From contig JBBCBC010000030.1 of NCBI GenBank assembly GCA_037126765.1, positions 9,694,786-9,758,785 on the forward strand: DNA of 64,000 bases, read 5' to 3'. The stretch comes from Stenogyne calaminthoides. Lineage: Eukaryota; Streptophyta; Magnoliopsida; Lamiales; Lamiaceae. The translations under genes and the position numbers were made by a program. The notes below the pieces were generated by a model that saw only the letters and a program-made list of their open reading frames with translations, was not told the origin of the DNA and ran no database searches. The first letter of the stretch is position 1; every line of letters starts with the position of its first letter. Positions 43,200 to 55,008 of this stretch are shown piece after piece.

Positions 43200-45601
43200 C
43201 TCCGGCATTGTCACAATAAACAGTGATTCTGCCGGGCAAATTCGAACTACATTCAAGTCCACTAGGAAGTTCTTGAGCCAAACCGCTTTTTTTTTGCCTC
43301 GCAGTTACTACATATTCGCTTCCATGGTAGAATCAGGACGATTTACGCTTGACGCTTCTCCATGTCACGCTCCTCCCCCCATGCAAAACACACTACCGGA
43401 GGTAGATTTTCTGGAGTCTATGTCTGATTGGAAATCCAAGTTCGTGTAGCCGATGGGGATTAGACTATCTGACTGATAAATTAACATTCTATCCCGAGTT
43501 CTTTTCAGATACTTCGAATGTTTTTTTAACCGTAGATCAATGTTCTTTCCCGTTACTTTGATATCTTGCCACCATGCCAATCCAAAAGCGATATATCCGT
43601 CTCGTACACGGCATTGCATACATAAGGCTTCCGACAGCCGAAGCATATGGAATGTCTCTCATGTCATCTATCTCCTTTTGCGTCTTAGGGAACATTTTCT
43701 TGGATAGATGGATTCCATGTCTGAAAGGTACGAAACCCTTTCTTGGAATCCTGCATCTTTGAATCGTTTCAAGACGGTGTCTATGTAAGAAGCTTCTGCG
43801 ATAAGCCTATCATCCTTTTCTTGCGATCTCGAAAGTGATCTTGATCCCAAGGATGTGTCGGCTTCCCTAAGTCCTTCATATCAAACTGTTTTTTGAAAGT
43901 CATGCCCTTATGTCCGATAACACCTTTACATCGTTCCCGATGATCAGAATGTCATCTACGTATAGTACTAAGAATACCAATGCAGTTCCGACACGCTTTT
44001 TGTACACACAACTTTCGAACTCATTTTGATCAAACCCATAAGACTTTATAACATGATCAAAACATTGGTTCCAAGCTCGATGCTTGTTTGAGTCCGTAAA
44101 TGGACTTCATGAGCTTACAAACTAGGTGTTCTTGGCCTTTTTTCAATGAAGCCTTGGGGTTGTTGCATATAAATCTCTTCATCAAGACTTCCGTTAAAAA
44201 GATGTCTTGACATCCATTTGCCGATTTCAAAGTCGAGATGTGCAAAGAATCGATAAGAGAATTCGGATGGACTTGAGCATGGCTACGGGCGAAAAAAGTT
44301 TCCTCATAATCGATCCCTTCTTTCTCGAGTATAACCTTTTCGCCACGAAGTCTTGCCTTTAAAGGTTTCCACCTTCCCGTCCGGGCCTCTTTTTCTCTTA
44401 TACACCCACTTGCAACCAATGAGTTTGACCCCATTAAGTAGTTCGACTAGCTCCCACACTCTGTTATGATTCATAGAACCCATTTCGGCTTTCATTGCTA
44501 TTTGCCAAGAATCTGCATCCTTGTCTTGGATTACCTCGTCATATACGCCCATGGGTCTGATTCATCTTGTCCGAATCAAGTCCGAGGACTCTCCTATTCC
44601 CATGAATCTCTCTCGGTTGTTTCACAACCCTCCCACTATGACGAGGTTCCGTTGTGTAAGTGTGTCGTTTGGTATGTCATATTATGCAGTTGGCATTGAG
44701 GTTAGCCCCTTAGCTCATTTAAGGTAATCTCACTTCTGGGTCTTCTTTCGTTCATATAGTCTTCTTCCAAAAATCTAAAGTGGGTGCTTATTACCACCTT
44801 TTGATCTTCGGGACCATAGAACATACACCCTTTTGTTCCCTCGGGGTATCCCACAAACAACCTTAATTCTGATAGAGGATCCAATTTACCAGCTTCCTTG
44901 TCCAACACGTAGGCCGGACACCCCCAAATTCTCATGTGTCTCAAACTAGGCTTGCGCCCGGTTCACAATTCTTTGGGAGTTTTGGGAACCGATTTGGATG
45001 GCACCAAGTTCAGAATGTAGGTTGTTGTTTCCAAGGCATGACCCCAGAACGACTTGGGAAGATCCGCATAACTCATCATATTTCTAACCATTTCCAAAAG
45101 AGTTTTGTTTCTTCGCTCTGCAACCCCGTTTTGTTGAGGGGTTCCGGGTGCAGTTAGCTGGGATGCAATCCCTTCATCAGATAAGTAGTTCAAAAACTCA
45201 TCGCTGAGGTATTCGCCTCCATGATCGGATCGTAGAGACTTGATACATTTTTCCTTATGATTCTCTGCTTGAGCCTTAAATTCTTTGAATTTCTCAAAGG
45301 TCTCAGATTTATGCTTCATAAGGAAAATATAACCATACATTGAGTAGTCATCAATAAAAGTGACGAAATACTCATAACCTCCTCTTGCTTTGGTTGACAT
45401 TGGACCACATAAATCTGTGTGAACAATTTCTAATACTTCTTTGGCTCTATTCCCCTTGGCTCCAAATGCCCTCTTGGTCATTTTACCCTCCAAACATGAT
45501 TCGCAGGTTGGAATTGGTTCGACTTGGAGAAACTCCAAAGAACCGCCTTTCACCAACCTTTGATCCTCTTTGGATTTATATGTCCCAATCTTAAATGCCA
45601 T
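43200..45601 (-). pseudogene. Y1 Pol: integrase, reverse transcriptase, RNase H
   Basis: Integrase (45601-44963): CESCLEGKMTK zinc-finger part, HTDLCGP, FIDDYS, and QQNGVAERRN with the catalytic Glu kept. Integrase C-terminus (44944-44702): RIWGCPAYVLDKEAGKLD and GYPEGTKGCMFYGPEDQKV. RT N-terminus (44552-44304): WQIAMKAEMGSM, NRVWELVE, IGCKWVYKRKRGPDGK. RT mid part (44434-44057): YEETF and KSIYGLKQAS. RNase H (43646-43365): GYTNLDFQSD, SRKSTSGSVF. Stops and frameshifts separate all parts. Confidence 0.85.
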
Positions 45602-46084
45602 AGAAGTGTCTCGTTCACGCCCGATGAACGCTTTTGTTTTTATCGGAAACAGATTGATGTGTTATAGGATGCATTTAAGTGAGTGGTGTGCACATTAATT
45701 GTATAGAGATTATTCTACAACATTCCATCACGTATAAATTTATCAAAAAGAAAATGGTAACAACTTTATTAAAAGTAAGTGAATATCCATCATGAAAAAA
45801 GTTTAGAATCAAAATTGAATTCTTTCTAAAATTCGAACGTAAAGAACATCTCTTAAAATTAAAACTCTATCTTCAAAAGACAGGTGCACTTCTCCCATCG
45901 CTTCACCGCCACTCTCGTAAGATCGCCCGGTGTGATGAGGATCTCACTCCCACTAAGTTACGGGTCCGCTTGAACCCCCAGAAAAGTGAAACAAACATGA
46001 TCAAGGATCCCAGATCCACCACCCATAAATGGGAGGCAAACCCGCTTAAACAAGTTTCAACAACTAGTGCGTGAGAATTACCTT

Positions 46085-46910
46085 TCTTTCCATTCCTTTT
46101 GGGTTTGGAACAGTGACCTCCAATGTCCTTTTTTCACCGAGTTGAAGCACTTCCCTTAGTCAAGCTTACTCACCCTCCACCCTTCTTCACCTTTTCTTTG
46201 ACATTGGCAACACTTGAGTTCACTTGCTTGTGGCTTTTGTCCTTCTTCTTGTTCTTACCACCCCTTGCCTAGAAGAAGAAGGGGGTCCATTTGCCACCAA
46301 GGCTTAGCTCTTTTGCCCCAATATCGCCTCCGCCGAGACTAAAGCTTGCAAATGATCGCATCGAGAACTTCGATTATTCATCCGGTAGTTCGCCGAATCG
46401 CTCAAAAACTTTTCGGCAGAGAGTGGAGCACCTAAATCGATTTGGGTCTCGATGTCGATTCGCCGCCAAGTACCTCAAGTTTATTAAGGTGAGCCATCAT
46501 CCGAGAACGTGCTCCCTTCTACGCGTTCCCTCCACCATTTTCATTGAGAGCAAATCCCTCATGGTGATCTGACGAGCCACACGGTTCTGATGTTGAAACA
46601 TCACTTTAAGACTAGTCATGATGTCCGCAGTGGGTCTCAACGCTCGGTGTGTTGGTGTTGCAACACATTTGACATAAAGCCAAGATGGTACACTTTGCCA
46701 TTTTGTTGAACACTCCCAACAAAGATACTCTTTCTTAACCATTTTAGTGGACTCATCTTTTGGCTTTTTCGGTTTAGGTGTAGTGAGAACCCAGTTATGG
46801 CTTTGTGCAGTGAGGACAATAGTAAGTTTACGATTCCAATCAACAAAGTTTTCACCAGTAAGCAAATTATCTTTAAGTATATTGAATAGTGGATTAAAAG
46901 GTTGCGACAT
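46085..46910 (-). pseudogene. Y1 Gag
   Basis: Minus-strand start at 46910: MSQPFNPLFNILKDNLLTGE then NFVDWNRKLTIVLTAQSHNW, the N-terminal copia Gag motif. It runs through TMRDLLSMKMVEG to about 46497 and, after frameshifts, to a decayed zinc-knuckle region near 46100-46140. Same family as the Y2 Gag at 53109. Confidence 0.8.
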
Positions 46911-47643
46911 GATGAACTGAAATAAATAATAATATGCATAAGCACAAATATATCACAAGGTTCGATCACATGCATCATATTAAAATAAAAAAAAAATATG
47001 AACATGCATCGCCCAACATCTCAAAAAACAGTTTAAATAAGCCACATGGGGTGGGTCATTATTTAAACACATTCAAGCAGGTTACAAACAAGAACAGTTA
47101 CAAACCTTTAATATCCAGATTAATAGTTGGCTCTCACTTGACCAATATAAAATTGACAGGGACTTCGGGGAAGTATATGCATATCAATTTTATACCTAAG
47201 TAATAACCATGATTAAATACAGATTATTATTTTGCTTTGAACGAGCCTCCTGGGGGAGGGTCATCATCGCCACTAGTAATAATCCACAATCATCCATTTG
47301 GAATTCATTCATTGTGAAAGCTAACTTTTGACCGTCCCGTGGGGGGAATTTCTCCAAAAGAATTCACAAATAAATAAATCATGGAGGTCAAAATTAATTC
47401 AATTTTATTATCCGGAATAAAATTGTCAATTAATTATTTAAACATACTTAGTAATTTTGAAGGTGAGATTTTTCATTGGGCAACTCTCATGCAAACACAT
47501 TTAAACAAATTAAATAAAGCATAAGATAACACAATAATAAATCAAGCAAAGCGGAAAAATAAACATATTGGGCACAAATTATCCAATTTTCATGGTTTGA
47601 TTTTTCTTGGCTTGATTTTGAAGAAATGCCTTCTTGAATTTTT
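46911..47643 (-). other. Y1 leader region
   Basis: Non-coding DNA between the truncated LTR and gag. It matches the Y2 leader (about 52400-53108) in pieces such as TGTGCCCAATATGTTTATTT and CTTTGCTTGATTTATT read on the minus strand. Confidence 0.65.
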
Positions 47644-47802
47644 AGTTACAAGGGATTGTTAATTTAATCTTCTGTGATCTGGTATCACTAAATTAACTAC
47701 AATGCAACACGCACTATTTAATGAACAGTTATGCAATAAATATATGTAACATTCGATGATATTTAAAGCATCAGTGATAAACAATTTATTTCAGTAAATA
47801 AG
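47644..47802 (-). repeat. Y1 LTR remnant (5' in element sense)
   Basis: Matches 42661-42812 of the other Y1 LTR (AATTTAATCTTCTGTGATCT, GAACAGTTATGCAATAAATA). The outer ~50 bp and all LTR DNA beyond ~210 bp from the LTR start are deleted, and the PBS is gone. Confidence 0.8.
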
Positions 47803-47807
47803 GGACA

Positions 47808-48815
47808 GTGGATAGAACCTTATTCAGAATAGAAGATGGTGAAGATATTCTAATGGTTCAGATTTACGTGGACGATATTATCTTCGGATCTCCCAACAAA
47901 AGCTTATGTGACAGATTCGGCAAACTGATGCAAGGGAAGTTCGAGATGTCCATGATGGGTCAAATGAATTACTTTCTGGTTCTTCAAGTAAAACAAAGTA
48001 CATAAGGTATATTCATATGTCAGACAAAGTACACTAGGAATTTGTTGGCCAAGTTTGGAGTTCAAAACAGCAAGGAAGCCAAAATTCCTAGGATGACTGG
48101 ATTCAAGATGGATCCAGATGAGAATGGTCAAAAACTAATAAGAAAGAATATAGGGCTCTCATTGGATCTTTACTATACCTGACTGCCAGCAGACCAGATA
48201 TAACATTTGCAGTAGGTGTATGTGTCAGATTTCAGGCAAATCCGATGCAAAGCCACCTGGAAGCAGCTAAGCGGATTCTTAAGTATTTGAAGGGGACAGT
48301 AAACCTTGGTATATTCTACCCATCAGATGATAATCTAGAGTTTAGTAGGTATTCTGATTCTGATTATGGAGGTTGTAGAATTGACAGAAAGTCAACCTCA
48401 GGAACATGTCAGTTCTTAGGAAGTAAACTGATCTCTTGGTTCTCAAAGAAACAGATATTTGTTGCCACATCTACTACTGAAGGTAATATATGGCCAAGAG
48501 AAGTTTATTGTTCCCACTACTCGCTTAGTCGGAAATGAGGATTATAACATTGTAGCTACAAACGTGCCCATATTATGTGACAGTAATAATGCTATTGCAA
48601 TTACTCAGAATCATGTTCTACATACAAGATGCAAGCATGTGGACGTCAGACATCACTTCATAAGAGATCATGTGGAAAAGAAGAATATCAGAATGGAAAA
48701 GATCCACACTGATAAGCAGAGAGCTGATATCTTAACCAAGCCACTAGATGACGTCAGATTCAGAGAACTATGTAATGAGCTAGGACTTCTGGATTTAGGA
48801 GAAAGTGCACCGTAA
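47808..48815 (+). pseudogene. X1 reverse transcriptase C-terminus and RNase H
   Basis: The RT catalytic motif YVDDIIFGS is at about 47862-47888, followed by FEMSMMGQMNYFLVLQ. Then LTASRPDITFAV (about 48180-48215), the linker, and RNase H: YSDSDYGGCRIDRKSTSGTC, LISWFSKKQ, an E-for-A change at AEYI (now EGNI), a frameshift near 48480, CDSNNAIAITQNHVLHTRCK and VDVRHHFIRDHVE, ending at 48815. Nearly complete at the C-terminus but without the N-terminal RT. Confidence 0.85.
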
Positions 48816-49778
48816 ATTTTTGGTGGATCGTCTCCAAGACCAAATAGTTAAGATAATCGATCGGGGAAGAAGGATCGCTTGAGAAATGGAACCTCAATCG
48901 ATCAGAAGGATCGATCCAGGGATCGATCGAAAAGGATAACAGCTGAAGGGGAACTTCAATCGACGATAGATCGAAGAACCTGATCAGACAAGTGGGACAT
49001 TGTTGGGAAATACTAAGGATTAGGCTACAATCAGTAAGGTCAACAGTAATCAGGCAAGCCAGATAAGAACATCGTGGTAACTGAATGATTACAATATCAG
49101 TCAGTCAGATAAGTTTTCTGATTTATCATTCTATAAGCCTATGCTCATCTATGTTAGTTATTACTGTGTCCATTACTTTGTGATGTCATGTCTGCAAGCA
49201 TTTAATGCGGACATGGGGTTTTTGTATTAAATGCATTTATTACGAGTTTTTAAGTCCAAAAGTCTACCGTTTCAAATCCTTGACCACACGATGTTATTAC
49301 TTTTCAACCGCTTAATCTTGACCATCCGGATTAAACCAAGGACACTCAAGTGCTTTAAAAAAATTCTTGCAAAACTTTCCCTCCCACCTATTTAAAACCC
49401 TAATATCCCATTTTCTAAAACCTTTCGCATTTCTAACACAAAAAACGCAATCGTTCCCAGAAAATTTCATACAACTCTACATTCAGCTGATTAATCTTCT
49501 ATTTCAAAATCATACATTGTTTTTCTGGTAATTTGCGTATTTTATATTTGTTGTTTCATAACTATTATGTGCTAGGGTTACAGATTATATATGCATATGG
49601 TATTTTGTTCATCTGTTAAAATCATGTCTATGATTAATCTCTTAAATCTATGAACAAAATGCATATTTGGGGATTTTACTTACGCAAATATTCAACATAC
49701 TGTCTAATGCACCTTGAACGATTTAACACTTAATAGGGTCTGGAAAACCTAACTTAGATTGTATGTGTATTTGCAGAA
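48816..49778 (+). other. X1 3' non-coding region with leader-like part
   Basis: 48816-49000 is rich in GATCGATC words. At 49001 ACAAGTGGGACAT is followed by TGTTGGGAAATAC, which looks like a polypurine tract plus LTR start, but the sequence does not match the X1 5' LTR beyond ~12 bases. Further on, a TATTTAAAACCC box near 49389, a GTAATT donor near 49529 and a TTTGCAG acceptor at 49776 suggest a promoter, leader and intron before the ORF at 49779. Confidence 0.45.
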
Positions 49779-50282
49779 ATGGCAACTTCAAGAGCAACCC
49801 CAGAAGTATGCGACTATGCCTCCATGGTTAAAGATATTATTGACTAGAAATATGTTGACTTCACCACAACAACATACCCTGAATCCATGGAAATTTTGGA
49901 CTGTCTTCGCCAGAGTGGATTTGGAGCGCTTCATTCTGTGCATCCGACTCTCGTTGCTATAATTCGAATCCCTCGAATTTTTTAGGAAACTAAAGGAGAC
50001 AGAAAACAAGAGACTTTATTCATTTGTTGGAGGTACACGGATTGATGTCACCAATGCTGATCTGCAGAGAATATTTACCCTACCAGCAGGCAAGAACGCA
50101 CCGGATGAGTTCACGGTTGGGATGACGGACAAAGAGTATCTTCAGCAAGTGCTCCTGAGACCAGCAAACAGACACAACATCACGAACGTTAAAGCACCTT
50201 TCTTGAAGAGGAAGTATAGATTGCTCTTTGAAATCATTTCAAAGGTAATCTTGGGGATTGCCTTCAGTCCTGACGCCGTAAT
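49779..50282 (+). pseudogene. third ORF remnant of X-type element (unassigned plant retroelement protein)
   Basis: From the ATG at 49779: MATSRATPEVCDYASMVKDI, an in-frame TAG, KYVDFTTTTYPESMEILDCL, HPTLVAI, then after a frameshift near 49962 ESLEFFRKLKETENKRLYSF, RIDVTNADLQRIFTLPAG and FLKRKYRLLFEIISKVILG, cut at 50282 by Y2. The pattern recalls the plant transposon-associated ORF family found beside retroelements. Position after RNase H would fit the extra ORF of SIRE-type elements, but a separate element is possible. Function unknown. Confidence 0.5.
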
Positions 50283-51792
50283 TGTTGGGGTTATACTGAA
50301 AAGAATGCTTTTTACTTTGTATAACCAAACTGAATTTCTTATTTATTTACTGAAATAAATTATTTATCACATGCTGCATTAAATATGAATGAATGTTATA
50401 TATATTTCTGCGACAATTGCTCAATAAGTAAGTACGTGTTACGTTGCGATTAATTTGGTGATACCGGATCACGTAAGATCAAATTAACAGTTCCTCGTGA
50501 CTAAGTACAAATTCACAACCCAGATGGAAATGAACAATCCATCATGAAAGGTTGAAGTGTAAGGCTCAGATTGACTTATCTTGACCAAGAGATTACACTA
50601 GTGCATCATGATGCGCTGAATAGGACCTACATGAGGATAAATTCTTCAAGTACGGCTTGCTTGATTTGTCCCCTTGGTGGGCTCAGAATCTTTATCATAC
50701 CAAATCTTGCAAGTGGAAATTTATTTCCGGTAGGAATAATAATGTTGAGTTGTCTTTACTCCAAGTACAAAGATATTAATTAATATAAAGTTTATTCAGT
50801 GGCTTAATTAATTAATGGACTAAGATAATCTTAAACGCTAATGACCGGGAGCCATATTATTGTGAAGTCGTAATGTGGGTTAAGATGGATAGTTCAATAT
50901 TAATTTTATAGTGGAGTAAATTAATATTAATGGGCTTGAATAATATTTTGGCTAAATATTAAAGCTTCATAGCCCATTGAAGGTCCAATCTTAATTCTCC
51001 TAAAGGCCCCTCAAATTGCCCAAATTAAAGTCCAATTAATGAAAAAGAGAAGAAAATATTTTGCCTAATTTTTCACAAATTATTTTCGAAGATTTGGGTA
51101 GGAGAGAGAAAAAGATTTTTTCTTGATTTTCTTGGAAAGATCTTATGGAATAAGTATTCTTGAGATACAAGTTTATCCCATAAATTCAAGAAAGGAAAAA
51201 GATCTTATTTTCTTCCTACAAGCATGAGATTTAGAAAATTGGGGAACAAGAAATGAGGAGAAAATTTTGTTGGGAGATATTTTGGGAAATAGAATATATT
51301 GGATATATTCTAGATTGTATCTTGAGGAATAAGCAAGGAAATTTCCCAATGCCCAATTGACCTAAAATTTTCGCCCCCCTTGTTCTATAAATAGGGGATG
51401 AATTTTTCATCCCCAATGCAATTTCATGTGTTGGAAAAATTAGAAATCAACAAAGGTGGTGGCAAATAATTTTATTTTTCCTTTAAATTAAAATCGTTCG
51501 TTGTGAATTCTCCCACCGGATTACGTTCGTGGACTTGGGACATATTTGAGAAGGCACTTTGGGTTGATCCATCGTCTCAACGGTTGTCTCTACAAGAGTA
51601 TGTAATCTCGTAACTCTTAGATTCCGCATGCTTAGGATTTACGTGGATTATGTGTACGCATGTTGTTTATTTGCTTATTAATTATTATGTTGAATTGATT
51701 TAGGATTAATTCATGTTAGTAATTAATTAATTAATTTAAATATGTATTTAAATTCACCTCGAATAGATCCGGGCACCCCTAATTTCCCAACA
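50283..51792 (+). repeat. Y2 5' LTR
   Basis: Starts TGTTGGGGTTATACTG and ends TTTCCCAACA. 1.51 kb. TATAAATAG near 51387 fits the promoter. Confidence 0.9.
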
Positions 51793-51794
51793 AC

Positions 51795-51806
51795 TGGTAT
51801 CAGAGC
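51795..51806 (+). other. Y2 primer binding site (initiator tRNA-Met)
   Basis: TGGTATCAGAGC two bases after the LTR end; complementary to initiator tRNA-Met. Confidence 0.92.
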
Positions 51807-53108
51807 CTCGGTTTCGAGCTCTGTATTTAAATTGTAAATTTAAATTAAGTTGACCATTAAATTTTATTGAAAATTGGATTGTAGAATTGTTAGATTTGTT
51901 TTGCAGGTATCCAATTGTCATGGTATTTAATGTGTTTATTTATTTCATGCGTATGAATGGTTTTAATTCGACTCGTTCGAATTTGTTTTTCTCGTGAGAA
52001 ATCCACGAGTAGATTAGGCTATTTGATTTGTTCAATGTAATAGACTAGTCTAGATTTAAGGTGTATTTATTTTCTCAAGTAAATAAATTGTAACCCGATC
52101 AAGACGAAAGACGAAATGAGAAGTTGAAATGGACCCTAACCATACGTTAATTGCCCGGGAGGCACTCATAAATCACCAGCGACGCGGCGTGGCGACGGTG
52201 CGAGACGGGTCGGCCCCTTGAACGCCGCGATAGGGCGCTGGCACTCGCCAAATTAAGGCAAGGCACGCTGAGCACGCTACCGACGTAAAAGCGAAATTTA
52301 AGATGGCATCTTGTGTAAATAAGTACTTGGCGTGGCGATTCGAGATTAATTTTTTTGAACGAACGAAAGTGGGGAGAAATTCAAGACGGCGTTTTCAAAA
52401 AATTAAGCCAAGGAAAATCAAACCATGATAGTTGGATAATATGTGCCCAATATGTTTATTTTCTGCTTTGCTTGATTTATTGTTGTATTTTCTTATGCTT
52501 TATTTAATTTGTTTAAATGTGTTTGCATGAGAATTGCCCAACGAAAAATCTCAAATTCAAAAATTACTAAGTATGTTTAAACAATTAATTTTGTTTTGAA
52601 TCGAATTAATTTTAACCTCCATGATTAATTTATTTGTGAAATCTTTTGGAGAAACTCCCCTAAGGGACAGCCAAAAGAAAGCTTTCACATGAATAAATTC
52701 TCAAAATGATGATTGTGAATTATTATTAGTGGCGCATTTATGACCTCCCAAGAGGCTCGCTCAAAACGAAGTAGTAATTCTGTATTTAATCATGGTTATT
52801 ACTTAGGTATAAAATTGATATGTATATACTTCGCCGAAGTCCCTATCAATTTTATATTGGTCAAGTGGGAGCCAACTATTAATTTTTTAAAAATTAAAGG
52901 TTTGTAACTGTTCTTGTTTGTAACCTGCTTAAATGTGATTTAAATTATGACCCTCCCAAGAGGCTCATTTAAAATTGTTTTGAGATGTTGGTTGATGCAT
53001 GTTCATATTTTTTTGAGATTTCAAGATGAATCATGTGATCGAATTATGTGATATTCTTTGTGTTGATCCGGACATTGACACAAATGCATGTTTATTTTTA
53101 GTATCATC
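51807..53108 (+). other. Y2 leader
   Basis: 1.3 kb of non-coding DNA between the PBS and gag. A GC-richer patch at 52140-52270 (GGCGTGGCGACGG, GCCGCGATAGGGCG) contrasts with the rest. The right half matches the Y1 leader. Confidence 0.6.
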
Positions 53109-53890
53109 ATGTCGCAACCTTTTAATCCACTATACTGAAAGACAATTTGCTTATTGGAGAAAACTTTGTTGATTGGTATCGAAAACTTACTATTGTCCTC
53201 ACCGCACAACATCACAACTGGGTCCTTGCTACACCCAAACCAGAAAAGCCGACAGATAAGTCTAGTAAAATGGAAAAGAAAGAGTATGCTGACTGGGAGC
53301 GTTCCAACGAAATGGCAAAGTGTATCTTGGCTTCTATGTCAGATGTGTTGTAACACCAGCACCAAAATGTTGAAACTGCTGCAGGCATCATGGTCAATCT
53401 TAAAGCGATCACCATGAGAGACATGCTCTCAATGAAAATGGTGGAGGAACGCAGAAGGGAACACGCTTCCGTGATGATGGCTCACCTTAACAAACTTGAG
53501 GTACTTTTTGTGTTAATACGATATCGAGAACCAGATCGATTTCATACTCCATTCCCTGCCCAAGAGCTTCGAGCAGTTCAAGCTCAACTACCAAATGAAC
53601 AATCGGTTCTCCTTGCCCCGATCCGCTAAGCTCTAGCTCTAGTCTACCGGCTGAATATTGGGAGAGAGAAAGAGCATCCATTAGCTTAGCATTCCATCTT
53701 CCTTTCTGAAGAAGAAGAAAAGGCCAAAAAGTGAAGCTAACTCAAGTGTTGCAAAGGGCAAAGGAAAGGTGAAGAGGGAGGGTGGAGTAAAGAAACCGCT
53801 AAAGGGAAGTGTTTTAATCATGGGACATTGAGGTCACTGCTCCAAACCCAAAAAGGAATGGAAAGAAAGGTAATTCTCAAGACTAGTTGT
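53109..53890 (+). pseudogene. Y2 Gag
   Basis: MSQPFNPLY then a stop (TGA at 53136), LLIGENFVDWYRKLTIVLTA on from about 53147, EYADWERSNEMAKC, ITMRDMLSMKMVE (about 53409-53447), and a decayed zinc knuckle near 53810-53850 (GH.GHCSKPKK). Frameshifts near 53150, 53350 and 53600. Confidence 0.8.
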
Positions 53891-53899
53891 TGAAACTTG

Positions 53900-54325
53900 T
53901 TTAGCGGGCGATGCTACCCATTCGTGGGTAATGGATACGGGTCCATCGATCATGTTTGTTTCACATTACAAGGGGGTTCAAAATTACCCAACAACTTAGT
54001 GGAAGAGAGATCCTCGCCACGCTTAGGCGATGTAACGAGAAAGTGGCAAAAGCGGGGAGACATGCACTTTTCTTTTGAAGACAAGAGTTTAATTTTAAGA
54101 GATGTTCTTTATGTTCCTGTTTTTCGCAAAAACCTTATTTCAGTTTCAAAATTATTTGATGATGGATATTCTGTTCGTTTTAATAAACATGTTACTATTT
54201 TTCGTAACGATGTGGTTATCCGTTTTACTTTAACAATCTCTATATTATTAATGGTGCACATCACTCACAGAATGCATCTTATAACACATCTACTGTTTCG
54301 AGTAATAAAAGGAAATGTTCGACTA
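53900..54325 (+). pseudogene. Y2 protease region
   Basis: Reads DATHSWVMDTG near 53909-53941, the aspartic-protease Asp-Thr-Gly, then FVSHYKGVQNY. Further on FEDKSLILRDVLYVPVFRKN and LISVSKLFDDGYSVRF (about 54074-54180) are the usual end of the copia protease region. The front part and the rest are in different frames. Confidence 0.75.
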
Positions 54326-54327
54326 AT

Positions 54328-55008
54328 GTGAATGAGACACTTCTTTGGCACCTAAGATTAGGTTATATTAACCCGAAAAGGATCCAAAGGTTGGTCCAAG
54401 ATGGTTCATTGGAGTCCCTCCTGATTGAACCATTTCCAACTTGCGAATCATGCTTGGAGGGTAAGATGACCAAGAGGGCATTTGGAGCCAAGGGGCTTAG
54501 AGCTAAAGAAGTGTTGGAGATCGTTCACACCGATGTATGTGGTCCAATGCAAATCAAAGCAAGAGGCGGCTACGAGTATTTCGTTACATTTATCGATGAT
54601 TACTCACTCTATGGATATGTTTTCCTAATGAAGCATAAATCTGAGACCTTTGATAAATTCAAAGAATTTAAGGCTCAAGCAGAGAATTATAAGGAAAATA
54701 GTATCAAGTTTCTACGATCTGATCGTGGAGGCGAATACCTCAGCGATGAATTCTTGAACTACCTGTCGGATGAAGGGATTGCATCCCAGTTGACTGCACC
54801 CGGTACCTCTCAACAAAACGGGGTTGCAAAACGAAGAAATAGAACGCTTCTAGAAATGGTAAGGTCAATGATGAGTTATGCGGATTTACCAAAATCGTTC
54901 TGGGGTTATGCCTTGCAAACATCAGCTTATATTCTGAACTTAGTGCCATCCAAATCGGTTTCCAAAACACCCCTAGGGAATTGTGGACGGGGCACAATCC
55001 CAGCTTAG
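54328..55008 (+). pseudogene. Y2 integrase core, catalytic Glu changed to Lys
   Basis: Open for 226 codons. GAG-pre-integrase HHCC part: LLWHLRLGYIN (one His of the motif is replaced), CESCLEGK. Catalytic core: HTDVCGP and FIDDYS supply both Asp residues, but QQNGVAKRRN has Lys where Y1 and other copia integrases have the catalytic Glu (GVAER). The ORF shifts frame after VSKTP. Even if expressed, the core should be inactive. Confidence 0.88.

Larger units (their letters stand above)
41037..47802 (-). mobile_element. Ty1/copia retrotransposon Y1, inverted inside X1
   Basis: On the minus strand the order is truncated LTR (47802-47644), leader, gag (46910-46085), integrase (45601-44702), RT (44552-43668), RNase H (43646-43200), polypurine tract and the intact LTR (42873-41037). 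Pol is close in sequence to Y2. The right LTR lacks its outer ~50 bp and most of its inner part, and X1 lacks ~2.4 kb of pol next to it, so a deletion removed the junction. Confidence 0.8.
36986..50282 (+). mobile_element. Ty1/copia retrotransposon X1, SIRE-like, with nested Y1
   Basis: 5' LTR (36986-38536), PBS, gag (38676 on), then inverted Y1 (41037-47802), then RT C-terminus and RNase H (47808-48815) and a possible third ORF (49779-50282). The RT tail FGSPNKSLCDRFGKLM...FEMSMMG is typical of the SIRE/Opie lineage. Protease, integrase and the N-terminal RT are missing at the Y1 junction. No 3' LTR is visible; Y2 starts at 50283 and the X1 3' end would lie beyond the window. Confidence 0.75.

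Noticed and set aside
49001..49013. Possible 3' LTR start of X1
   Set aside because: It shares only about 12 terminal bases (TGTTGGGAAAT) with the X1 5' LTR and then diverges completely, so it was not called as the partner LTR.
50571..50783. 70-codon plus ORF in the Y2 LTR
   Set aside because: Inside the LTR; the matching part of the truncated 3' LTR and of the Y1 LTR does not keep the frame.
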